From Bradyrhizobium sp. WSM1743 (GTDB taxonomy: Bacteria; Pseudomonadota; Alphaproteobacteria; Rhizobiales; Xanthobacteraceae): DNA of 64,000 bases. The notes below the pieces were generated by a model that saw only the letters and a program-made list of their open reading frames with translations, ran no database searches and had not been told where the DNA came from. How positions within the stretch are numbered: position 1 is the stretch's first letter; every line of letters begins with the position of its first letter. Shown one piece after another: positions 53,477 to 61,220 of this stretch. The translations under genes were made by a program, and so were the position numbers. The DNA is taken from positions 1-64,000 of the forward strand of contig NZ_KI421492.1 in the NCBI RefSeq assembly GCF_000473065.1. Reading direction: 5' to 3'.

Positions 53477-54166
53477 ATGGCGACATTCAGACCCAAATAT
53501 ATCACCTTCGACTGCTACGGCACGCTGACCAATTTCGACATGGCCGGCGCCGCGACCCGTGTCTATGGCTCGGAGCTTTCTGCCGCGGCGATGGCAAAGT
53601 TCATCAAGGACTTTTCAGCCTATCGCCTGGACGAGGTTCTCGGCGCCTGGAAACCGTATTTCGAGGTGGTGAACAACGCGCTGGAGCGCGCCTGCAAGCG
53701 CAATGGTATCGCCTTTCAGCCGGAGCATGCCCAGCGCATCAATGAAGAGATCCACACGTGGGGTCCACATGCCGACGTCCCGGCTGGTCTGGCCAAGGTT
53801 GCCAAAGAGATCCCGCTGGTCATCTTGTCGAACTCCATGAAGAACCTCATCATGTCCAACGTGTTGAAGCTCGGCGCTCCCTTCCACATGGTCATCACGG
53901 CCGAGGAGACTGGCGCCTACAAGCCGCACATGAAAGGCTTCGAATACATGCTCGACAAGCTGGGCTGCGGCCCGGAAGATATCACCCACGTCTCCTCCTC
54001 GTTCCGCTACGATCTGATGACCGCCTACGATCTGGGTATCAAGAGCAAGGTATGGGTGAACCGCGGTCACGAGCCGGCGAACCCCTTCTATGAATACACC
54101 GAGGTCTCCGGCATCGGCGGCTTGGCTGCCGCAGTCGGCCTGGAGCCCCTTCGCAAGAGCGCCTGA
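53477..54166 (+). CDS. HAD family hydrolase, haloacid dehalogenase type II-like
   Basis: A 229-residue HAD protein. The nucleophile is D12 (ITFDCYGTLTNFD); S118-N119 (VILSNSMKN), K149 (GAYKPHMKG) and D179 (SSSFRYDLMTAYDLG) are in place. Compared with L-2-haloacid dehalogenase as I recall it, the active-site Asn just before the last Asp is replaced (Phe at 176), and the Arg that holds the substrate carboxylate is not clearly present. It may thus be a phosphatase or act on another bond. AGGA lies eight bases before the ATG. Confidence 0.82.
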   Translation: MATFRPKYITFDCYGTLTNFDMAGAATRVYGSELSAAAMAKFIKDFSAYRLDEVLGAWKPYFEVVNNALERACKRNGIAFQPEHAQRINEEIHTWGPHADVPAGLAKVAKEIPLVILSNSMKNLIMSNVLKLGAPFHMVITAEETGAYKPHMKGFEYMLDKLGCGPEDITHVSSSFRYDLMTAYDLGIKSKVWVNRGHEPANPFYEYTEVSGIGGLAAAVGLEPLRKSA

Positions 54167-54226
54167 GCGCAGTCCTTTCGGGATCGCTCGCGGCACTTCA
54201 GTAAGAGAGATCTGCGCTCGTCAAGG

Positions 54227-54258
54227 AAAAGGGGGCGGTTCAGCCGCCCCCTTTTCTT
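54227..54258. terminator. strong bidirectional terminator
   Basis: A perfect 12-base-pair stem, AAAAGGGGGCGG, five-base loop TTCAG, CCGCCCCCTTTT, then CTTG. It has A-run and T-run on the two sides and lies between the convergent HAD and aldehyde dehydrogenase genes, so it serves both. Confidence 0.85.
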
Positions 54259-54284
54259 GTTTCAGATACAGATCCGACGGACGC

Positions 54285-55742
54285 TCAGTCCAGGCCGCCG
54301 ACATGGAGAGCCTTGCTCTCGAGATATTCTTCTATCCCGAGCTGAGAGCCCTCGCGCCCCAATCCCGACTGTTTGACACCGCCGAAAGGCGCAACCTCCG
54401 TCGAGATCAGGCCGGTGTTCAGGCCGACCATGCCGAACTCCAGCGCTTCCGCAACACGCCAGGAACGTTTCAGGTTTTCAGTGTAGAAATACGCCGCAAG
54501 ACCGAAGGGCGTACCGTTTGCGATCGCTATCGCCTCGTCCTCCGTCTCGAACCGGAAAAGCGGCGCGACGGGCCCAAAGGTCTCCTCCGAAGCCAGTAGC
54601 ATCTCAGTCGTCGCGCCACCGAGCACGAGAGGCCGGGCATATTGCCGACCTTCCGGCACCGCCTCACTCTCCGAGATGATCTTTGCGCCCTTGTCCAGGG
54701 CATCCGTGACGTGCCGCCTGATCTTCTCGATCGCCGCGCCGTTGATCATCGGCCCGATTGCGACCCCCTCTTCCGTGCCGGCGCCGACCTTCATATTTGC
54801 GACCTTGCCGGCGAGCTTCTGTGCAAAGGTATCGTAGACGCCTGATTGCACGAGAATGCGATTGCAGCAGACGCATGTCTGTCCGCCGTTGCGGAACTTC
54901 GACGCAATCGCGCCCTCGACGGCGCGGTCGATATCGGCATCGTCGAAGACGATGAACGGCGCATTACCGCCGAGCTCGAGGCTGAGCCGCTTGATGTTGT
55001 CGGCGGCGCCTTTCATCAGCAGCGCGCCGACGCGGGTCGATCCCGTGAACGAGATCTTGCGAACGGTCTCATTGGCCATCAGCTCCTTGCCAATATCCGC
55101 CGGCATGCCCGTCACGATGTTGATCACGCCAGGTGGAATTCCCGCCCGCTCCGCCAGCACACCGATTGCGAGAGCCGAAAAGGGCGTGAACTCAGAGGGC
55201 TTGATGACGACGGTGCAGCCCGCGGCCAGCGCAGGTGCCACTTTGCGCGTAATCATCGCGTTGGGGAAATTCCAGGGCGTGATGATCCCGCAGACGCCGA
55301 CCGGCTCTTTCAGCACCAGAATGCGGCGATCGACCGTGGGTGACGGGATCGTCGATCCGTTGATCCGGCGCGCCTCTTCCGCAAACCATTTGACGAACGA
55401 GGCCCCATAGCGGATTTCGCCGAGCGATTCCGCCAGCGGCTTGCCCTGCTCCAGCGTCAGCAACAGCGCCAGGTCCTGCTCGTGGCGCCGCATGAGCTCA
55501 TACCAGCGCTCCAGCAGAACGGCACGTTCCGCATGAGCCGTGGTCTTCCAGCCCTTGAACGCAGCGGCGGCGGCGTTGATGGCGGCCTCGGTCTCCTCGC
55601 GCCCCATGTCTGGGATGGTGCCAAGAACTTGCTGGCTGGCAGGATCGATGACTTCAACCGTCGCCTTCGCATTCGCGTCGCGCCAATGGCCAGCGATCAG
55701 TGCCTGCTGTCGAAACAGATCCTTGTCTTTCAATGCGACCAT
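54285..55742 (-). CDS. gabD: NAD(P)-dependent succinate-semialdehyde dehydrogenase-like aldehyde dehydrogenase
   Basis: A 485-residue aldehyde dehydrogenase closest in pattern to GabD. E256 (LELGGNAPF) is the base and C290 the nucleophile in FRNGGQTCVCCNR, the SSADH-type signature with two further cysteines. ITPWNFPNAMITRKVAPAL is also typical. GabD oxidises succinate or glutarate semialdehyde, products of class III aminotransferases acting on 4- or 5-amino acids, so pairing with the gene at 51760 is sensible. The symbol rests on family pattern. Confidence 0.85.
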   Translation of the reverse strand: MVALKDKDLFRQQALIAGHWRDANAKATVEVIDPASQQVLGTIPDMGREETEAAINAAAAAFKGWKTTAHAERAVLLERWYELMRRHEQDLALLLTLEQGKPLAESLGEIRYGASFVKWFAEEARRINGSTIPSPTVDRRILVLKEPVGVCGIITPWNFPNAMITRKVAPALAAGCTVVIKPSEFTPFSALAIGVLAERAGIPPGVINIVTGMPADIGKELMANETVRKISFTGSTRVGALLMKGAADNIKRLSLELGGNAPFIVFDDADIDRAVEGAIASKFRNGGQTCVCCNRILVQSGVYDTFAQKLAGKVANMKVGAGTEEGVAIGPMINGAAIEKIRRHVTDALDKGAKIISESEAVPEGRQYARPLVLGGATTEMLLASEETFGPVAPLFRFETEDEAIAIANGTPFGLAAYFYTENLKRSWRVAEALEFGMVGLNTGLISTEVAPFGGVKQSGLGREGSQLGIEEYLESKALHVGGLD

Positions 55743-55953
55743 GTATGTGTTCCCTTGCCCTTGGGGTTAAACAGCCATCACTGCTAGGTATGCGATTGGC
55801 GAGATAAAGCCGTCTCATCTGAGCCATACAGGACCGCGCGCCGCATTTTTCATCGAGAGTGAAGCGTCTGACCGCGTTGAATCCGGTCAGACGCGGCCCG
55901 GAAAGCCGATTGTTCTGGCGGCCGCTTAGTGAGGCCGCCGCCAGGCATCGCGC

Positions 55954-56310
55954 TCAGTCATAGTGGCAGACGTAGATCTTCCGCACGGTCTCGATCGTGC
56001 GCCAGACGCCGACAAAGCCCGGTTTCATCACAAAGCTGTCGCCGGCGCGGAACGTCTTCGTCTCACCATCCTTTTCCTCGATTTCGATCAGACCCGAAAT
56101 AATGTGGCAGAACTCGAAGGTGGTGCCCTTGATGGAATGGGTCTCGCCGGGGGTTGCCTCCCAGACGCCCGTCAGCACTTTCTCACCCTTCGAGGCGTCC
56201 TGCGCCCAGGTCTTGAAGGACGGATTGCCCGAAATGAGCCGTTCCGGAGCCGGCACGGCCTTCTTCGGTGCGAAGTCCGGATTCGTGTCGATGGCGATCA
56301 GAAGTGACAT
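55954..56310 (-). CDS. small cupin (DUF861/cupin_3) protein
   Basis: A 118-residue single-cupin protein. The core is GVWEATPGETHSIKGTTFEF, HIISGLIEI, GDSFVMKPGFVGVWRTIE, the layout of the ureidoglycine aminohydrolase-like cupin_3 family. Such proteins often accompany amine and amino-acid oxidation genes and have no proven reaction. It is 13 bases downstream of the 2-hydroxyacid dehydrogenase gene on the same strand. Confidence 0.85.
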   Translation of the reverse strand: MSLLIAIDTNPDFAPKKAVPAPERLISGNPSFKTWAQDASKGEKVLTGVWEATPGETHSIKGTTFEFCHIISGLIEIEEKDGETKTFRAGDSFVMKPGFVGVWRTIETVRKIYVCHYD

Positions 56311-56323
56311 GGCATCTTTCCTG

Positions 56324-57247
56324 TTAGTAGCCGAGCGTTCGATCGACGAGGCCGATCGGATTTCGTCCGGCGCGGTGGCGCCGGATGTTCTCTATGACGG
56401 ATTGCGCGGCCGTATGCGGTTGCGTCACGGACGCGATATGCGGCGTGATGATCACCTTCGGATGCGACCAGAGCGCATGGTCTTCCGGCAGCGGCTCGGG
56501 ATCGGTCACGTCGAGCATCGCTGCGGCGAGACGTCCGCTGTCGAGCGCTTCGATGAGTGCGCCCTGGTCAAGCTGCGGGCCGCGGCCAACGTGCAGGAGC
56601 CTCGCTCCCTCCGGCAGGAGAGAGAACAGCTGTGCGTTCAGGATGCCGCTTGTTTGCTCCGTCAGGGGCAGAAGACAGACGAGAATATCCGTTCCCTTCA
56701 GGAAGCTGCCAAGCTGACCATCGCCGTGGAAGCAGGTGACACTCTCGATCGTCTTGTTGCTGCGGCTCCACGCGGCAAGCGGAAATCCAAACGGCTTTAG
56801 GCGATCAATCGCAGCTTGCGCCAACATGCCGAGGCCCAGAAAGCCGACGCGCCGATCGGCCGCCTGGGGCGTTGCAAGAGCCTGCCATAGGCCCCTTCCC
56901 TGCTGCTCCCGATAGGCAAGCATCTCGCGATGGAGTGTCAGCACCCCAAGCACGACGTACTCCTGCATCATGCGTATGATGCCATCCTCGATCATGCGCA
57001 CGAGCTTGACGCGGTCGGGTATGGTCTCCGGCTTGAATTGATCGACCCCCGCACCGATGGAAAAGACCACTTCCAGATTGCGAAAGCGCGATAGATCGTC
57101 GGGTGCGTTCCAGGTCAGCAGGTACCGCACCTTTTCAGGGTCGATGCATTTACTGGAATGGTAGAATTCGAGATCAGGGAGCTCGCGCGCAAAGGCCTGC
57201 CGGAAAATAGCCGCCCGAGCAGCATCGGAATTGAAAAGGAACGCCAT
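56324..57247 (-). CDS. D-2-hydroxyacid dehydrogenase, GhrA-like
   Basis: A 307-residue NAD(P)H-dependent reductase of the glyoxylate/hydroxypyruvate reductase A group. Seen: the Rossmann motif VGFLGLGMLAQAAI, catalytic Arg in VGRGPQLDQGAL, the acid in LDVTDPEPLPEDH and the His in ITPHIASVTQP. It probably reduces or oxidises a small 2-oxo/2-hydroxy acid made by the pathway, such as glyoxylate or hydroxypyruvate. The ATG at 57247 gives the normal length. It starts a unit with the cupin gene. Confidence 0.88.
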   Translation of the reverse strand: MAFLFNSDAARAAIFRQAFARELPDLEFYHSSKCIDPEKVRYLLTWNAPDDLSRFRNLEVVFSIGAGVDQFKPETIPDRVKLVRMIEDGIIRMMQEYVVLGVLTLHREMLAYREQQGRGLWQALATPQAADRRVGFLGLGMLAQAAIDRLKPFGFPLAAWSRSNKTIESVTCFHGDGQLGSFLKGTDILVCLLPLTEQTSGILNAQLFSLLPEGARLLHVGRGPQLDQGALIEALDSGRLAAAMLDVTDPEPLPEDHALWSHPKVIITPHIASVTQPHTAAQSVIENIRRHRAGRNPIGLVDRTLGY

Positions 57248-57596
57248 CGACGTGGTCCTCTCAGGTCCTCGCCCGGGATGCGGCGCGTTGAGACCGGCCT
57301 GGCCGACCACCGAGGACTGGAAAGGCGGCGAGCCCTCCAGCGAAGCCTTCAACGTTCACTGGGGCTCACCCTGCCTGCTGTTGCCGGATATCGATAGGCC
57401 GCAACCAGGAGCTTTCCCTGCTGAATCGAGTAGCGCTTGCGGCGGAACATTCCGAATACCGCCTGCCAAACAGGCGAAACCTGCTGGCCTTCCGCGTTAT
57501 GCTGCTGCAAAACAGGGCTTGTGCGGCACGCAGCAGAAGGCCGGCGAGGGCGATGGGCCGCAAGCTTTGGGTGCCGCAAAGAAACGGATGAGCTGA
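57248..57596. promoter_or_regulatory. GhrA-GNAT divergent region
   Basis: A 349-base gap between two divergent genes, with no gene recognised. A loose inverted repeat (TGCTGCAAAACAGGGC and its partner GTGCGGCACGCAGCA) lies at about 57500-57535. GGATGAGCTGA before 57597 is a weak ribosome-binding site. Confidence 0.3.
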
Positions 57597-58475
57597 ATGG
57601 GACGAACGGTACGCGTGAAGTCCTTTGAACTGGTGGCCAAGGACATCAACGACGTTGATGTGAAGCTGCTCCACGCGCTTTCGATCGGTGTCGGCTGGCC
57701 GCACCGCCCCAAGGATTGGGATTTCCTGCGCCGCGCCGGCCACGGCATCGTTGCCGTGGATGGCATAGGGCGCGTCTTCGGCAGCGCGATGTGGTTCCCT
57801 TATGGCCACGAATTCGCGACGATTGGCCTGGTGATCACATCGCCCCGAACCCAGGCACAAGGTACTGGCCGCTGGCTCATGGAGCAGGTTTTCGAGCGAT
57901 GCGGCGACCGGAATTTGACCCTCAACTCAACCCATGCCGCCTATCATCTGTATCTGTCGCTGGGATTCACGAAAGAAGCCACCGTGTATCTGTGGCAAGG
58001 AGAGGTCGTCTCACCACCTCCGCCGGTGCCGGCGCTGGCCGGTGAATTGAGCTCGCTGTCCACTGCGAACATCGGAGAGATCGCGGCACTGGATGAACGC
58101 GCGTTCGGAGCTAACCGGCAGAAGCTGCTCGCATTGCTTTCTGAAGGTGCCTCAATCTCCGTCTTGCGCCGCGGCGGAGAGGCCGTCGGCTTTTCCATGA
58201 AGCGCGAATTCGGGCGCGGTCATGTGATCGGCCCCATCATCGCCAGCAATGATTGTGACGCGATCCATCTCACGGCCGTGCATCTCAAAGATCTCGCCGG
58301 AAAGTTCGCCCGCGTGGATACGCGGGAGCAGACGGGCCTGTTTGCGGACTATCTTCAACAGAGCCGTCTCGGAATGAACGATACCGTCTCGACGATGTCC
58401 AAGGGTCGGCGATTCCTGAACCGAAAGGAAAACGAGCCGTGGGTGTACGGGCTAGCCGGTCACGCGTTGAGCTGA
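57597..58475 (+). CDS. GNAT family N-acetyltransferase, paralogue 2
   Basis: A 292-residue acetyltransferase with the same two-part plan as the protein at 39782. The acetyl-CoA loop is TQAQGTGRWLMEQVFE, followed by LNSTHAAYHLYLSLGF, then a C-terminal Acetyltransf_18-like half with FGRGHVIGPIIASND. It is the last gene before the tRNA-Ser edge of the putative island. The substrate is unknown. Confidence 0.82.
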   Translation: MGRTVRVKSFELVAKDINDVDVKLLHALSIGVGWPHRPKDWDFLRRAGHGIVAVDGIGRVFGSAMWFPYGHEFATIGLVITSPRTQAQGTGRWLMEQVFERCGDRNLTLNSTHAAYHLYLSLGFTKEATVYLWQGEVVSPPPPVPALAGELSSLSTANIGEIAALDERAFGANRQKLLALLSEGASISVLRRGGEAVGFSMKREFGRGHVIGPIIASNDCDAIHLTAVHLKDLAGKFARVDTREQTGLFADYLQQSRLGMNDTVSTMSKGRRFLNRKENEPWVYGLAGHALS

Positions 58476-58644
58476 GGCTATGAAGCGAAGCTCCATGGGG
58501 GGCCGGTGTCAACGGTGCCGATCGCGACCGTATAGAGGTGGGCCGTGGCTACGGCGGCTAGCAGAGGGGAGGAGTCGCTCGCGACGCCCCAGAGTGACGG
58601 CCCCAAGCACACGAAATCGTAGATTGGCATAGCAAATCGCACAA

Positions 58645-58734
58645 TGGCGGAGAGAGTGGGATTCGAACCCACGGTACGGTTTCCCGCACACACGCTTTCC
58701 AAGCGTGCGCCTTAAGCCACTCGGCCATCTCTCC
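58645..58734 (-). tRNA. tRNA-Ser (anticodon GGA)
   Basis: A 90-base class II tRNA read on the minus strand from 58734: GGAGAGATGGCCGAGTGG opens the acceptor and D arms, the anticodon loop is CTTGGAAAG (GGA, for UCC/UCU), there is a long variable arm (TGTGCGGGAAACCGTACCG) and the T loop is GGTTCGAATCC, ending in an encoded CCA. It is intact. Its 3' end is copied at 35144-35157, which makes it the likely attachment site of the block to its left. Confidence 0.97.
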
Positions 58735-58928
58735 GGAGCGCCCTCTCTTGAAGGGGCGCCGAGGATTTTGCAAGGGATCGCGGGGATCTAAGGCGATTTT
58801 TCCGCAACTTATTGTATTTACAAGATAATATCCTGCCTCAGAGGTGCCTTGACCCACCTGCCGGCTGAACCGCAAGCGGGTTTGGCGCGACGATTCACGG
58901 CAAGCCGCCAAACACGACCGGGGACGCC

Positions 58929-59270
58929 ATGACCATCCGCAAGACCATCGCCGCCCTTGGCCTGATTTCGGCCCTCGGCTCCGCCTTTTCCCTGCCGGCG
59001 CTGGCACAGGTCTGCACCCGGCAGGGTGTCGATGTCAGCTGCGAGGACGGGCGGCGCGGGGTGCTCTCGGGCGATGCCATCCTCTGGCCGGACGGCACGC
59101 GCTCCAGCGCGACGCCGCATCAGAGCGTCGTCATCGGCAACAAGAGCTCAGTGCATGTCGGGCCCGGCGTGTTCGTCGGCCAGGGCAAGGGCGTGGTGCC
59201 GCTGGACGATCCCAACGCGCCGAACAAGCGGCAATGCGCGATCCTGGATGGCGTGTCGTATTGTTATTGA
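58929..59270 (+). CDS. small secreted protein with four cysteines
   Basis: A 113-residue protein with a clear Sec signal peptide (MTIRKTIAALGLISALGSAF, then SLPALA before QVC). The mature part has four cysteines (VCTRQG, VSCED, RQCAILDG, YCY), probably two disulfides, and a repeat-like GVFVGQGKGVVPLDD stretch. It belongs to a hypothetical family seen in Bradyrhizobium-type genomes as I recall; no function is known. It lies outside the putative island. Confidence 0.75.
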   Translation: MTIRKTIAALGLISALGSAFSLPALAQVCTRQGVDVSCEDGRRGVLSGDAILWPDGTRSSATPHQSVVIGNKSSVHVGPGVFVGQGKGVVPLDDPNAPNKRQCAILDGVSYCY

Positions 59271-59280
59271 GGGAGGCTCT

Positions 59281-59497
59281 TCCTTCTCCCCTTGTAGGAG
59301 AAGGTGGCGCGAAGCGCCGGATGAGGGGTTGCATCCACGAATCTTGCTGCGAGACGTTCACGCGTGGAGAGAGACCCCTCACCCGTCTCGCCGCTTCGCC
59401 ATAGCCGATGCGAAGCATCGGCGTTCTTGAGAACGGCGGCCGAAGGCCGCATATGCCACCCCCTCCCACAAGGGGACCCACAAGGGGAGAGGGTGAG
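59281..59497. repeat. dispersed repeat (family D), copy 4
   Basis: TCCTTCTCCCCTTGTAGGAG at the left and a doubled CACAAGGGGA unit at the right are inverted arms. The interior (ATAGCCGATGCGAAGCATCG, AACGGCGGCCGAAGGCCGC) is nearly the same as copy 3 at 30857-31050. It lies between two convergent genes. Confidence 0.75.
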
Positions 59498-59514
59498 GTC
59501 GAGCCAAGCTGAGG

Positions 59515-60978
59515 TTAAATCAACCGCACGCCTGATATCGCCGACTTCAGCCAGCGCAGCGCCTGCGGCGGCTGGGCCGCGAGCGGGGCGACGGCGGCCT
59601 TCTCGGTGCGGCACTTCTCGAGCCCGGCGACGAAATCCGCGGACCATTGCTGGATGGTGTGGCCGCGCAGCTTCTTCATCATCGCGTCCCAGCGCATGTT
59701 GCGCTCGGTGAGCGGCATCGATGCGGCGACCGCGATCGCCCGGGCCATGCCGTCGATGTCGTGCGGATTGACCAGCAGCGCGGCGTCGAGCTCGTTGGCG
59801 GCGCCCGCGAACTTCGACAGCACCAGCACGCCGGGATCGGCCGGGTTTTGCGCGGCGACGTACTCCTTGGCGACGAGGTTCATGCCGTCGTGCAGCGGCG
59901 TCACCACGCCGATCTGCGCGGTGCGATAGAGACCCGCGAGCACGGCCTGGCTGAAGCCCTTGTTCAAATAGCGGATCGGCGTCCAGTCGACCTCGCCGTG
60001 GCGGCCGTTGACGTCGGTGACGAGGCGCGCGACCTCGTTCTGGAGATTGCCATAGGCCTCGATACCGCCGCGCGAGGGATTGGCGATCTGGAGCAGCGAG
60101 ATGCTGCGCGCAAACTGCGGGTGCTCGGTCCAGAGCCGGTCGAACGCGCCGATGCGGTTGACGAGACCCTTGGAATAGTCGAGCCGGTCGACGCCGATCG
60201 CGAGACGCTCGCCGTTGAGGCTGCGGCGCAGGCGCGATACATCAGGATGCGAGGCCGATTTTGCGGCATAGGCAGCGAATTTCTCCGCATCGATGCCGAT
60301 GGGGAAGACTTCGCAGCGCGTGCGCCCATGCTGCGAGATCGCAACGCCGTCCTCGATGGTGAGGCCGAGCTCGCCGCCGACATAACCGAGGAAGTTCTGG
60401 CGATCTTCCTCGGTCTGGAAGCCGAGCAGATCGTAGGCCAGCATCGCCGTGATCAGCTCGCGATGGTTGGGCACGCCCTGCATCACCGCGGCGACGGGCC
60501 ACGGCGTGTGCAGGAAGAAGCCGATCGGATCATCGACGCCGAGTTCGCGCAGCTCGGCGCCAAGGGCGAGGAAGTGATAATCCTGCACCCAGAACGCGGT
60601 CTTGGCTTTTCGGAAGCGCAGCAGGGCCCGCGCCATGAAGGCGTTGACTTCGCGATAGCTGACATAGTCCTCGCGCGAGACGCGGATCAGGTCGCTGCGC
60701 GAATGCAGTGCCGGCCACAGTGCCGAATTGGCGAAGCCTTCGTAATAACCGCCGTAATGCGCCGCCGGCAGATCCAGTGTCGCAATCGCGCCCGTCCCGA
60801 GCGCCTCGATCTCGGCAAAGGGTTCCTTCTGATGGCCATCACGCACACGGCCGGAGGAACCGACCCAGATCGCACCAGAATGTTCGACCACGGGAAGCAA
60901 TGCCGCCGCAAGGCCGCCCGTCATGGGCTCGTTGGGCTTGCCGCGGGCGACGCGATTCGAAACGACGATCAAGTTCAC
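59515..60978 (-). CDS. otsA: alpha,alpha-trehalose-phosphate synthase
   Basis: A 487-residue GT20 glycosyltransferase that joins UDP-glucose and glucose-6-phosphate to trehalose-6-phosphate, used in osmotic and desiccation protection. Seen: NLIVVSNRVARGK at the N-terminus, WVQDYHFLALGAELR, GFFLHTPWP, GVDRLDYSKGLVNRI and TPLHDGMNLVAKEYVAAQ. The GTG at 60978 is chosen because AGGAGG lies nine bases upstream; an ATG seven codons earlier would have that site inside the gene. otsB lies upstream on the same strand. Confidence 0.96.
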   Translation of the reverse strand: MNLIVVSNRVARGKPNEPMTGGLAAALLPVVEHSGAIWVGSSGRVRDGHQKEPFAEIEALGTGAIATLDLPAAHYGGYYEGFANSALWPALHSRSDLIRVSREDYVSYREVNAFMARALLRFRKAKTAFWVQDYHFLALGAELRELGVDDPIGFFLHTPWPVAAVMQGVPNHRELITAMLAYDLLGFQTEEDRQNFLGYVGGELGLTIEDGVAISQHGRTRCEVFPIGIDAEKFAAYAAKSASHPDVSRLRRSLNGERLAIGVDRLDYSKGLVNRIGAFDRLWTEHPQFARSISLLQIANPSRGGIEAYGNLQNEVARLVTDVNGRHGEVDWTPIRYLNKGFSQAVLAGLYRTAQIGVVTPLHDGMNLVAKEYVAAQNPADPGVLVLSKFAGAANELDAALLVNPHDIDGMARAIAVAASMPLTERNMRWDAMMKKLRGHTIQQWSADFVAGLEKCRTEKAAVAPLAAQPPQALRWLKSAISGVRLI

Positions 60979-61220
60979 AGGTCGTCCCCTCCTGTTCATT
61001 CCACCCCGTTTAACTGCCGTTCATCAATATGGTTCCGGATCATCGTTTCAACCAATTGAAACCAAAATCGGGCGTGTGCATTGGAACGGGTTTCGCTTGC
61101 GGAACCCGGGAATTTCGCTGCAAAGACAGCTTTTCCGTTTCTGTTGCGCAGCATGCCTCGCGGCGCGCAACGGCGCTGCGCTGACTGCATTTATGTCTGC
61201 GAGGTGGCGCTGCCTTCGTT

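Larger units (their letters stand above)
35144..58658. mobile_element. putative tRNA-Ser-associated genomic island (catabolic)
   Basis: This 23.5-kb block is bounded by direct 14-base copies (TGGCGGAGAGAGTG) of the tRNA-Ser(GGA) 3' end, at 35144-35157 and 58645-58658. All genes inside belong to one uptake and amino-compound catabolism theme, with paralogue pairs. None of the palindromic repeat families found on both sides occurs inside. The genes outside look like backbone (LysR/MFS; otsA/otsB). No integrase or transposase gene is visible, so if it is an island it is immobile or was passed on without its recombinase. The short repeat leaves room for coincidence. Confidence 0.55.

Noticed and set aside
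59647..61059. A 470-codon open frame antisense to otsA
   Set aside because: It lies fully across otsA, has no recognisable motif and no ribosome-binding site.
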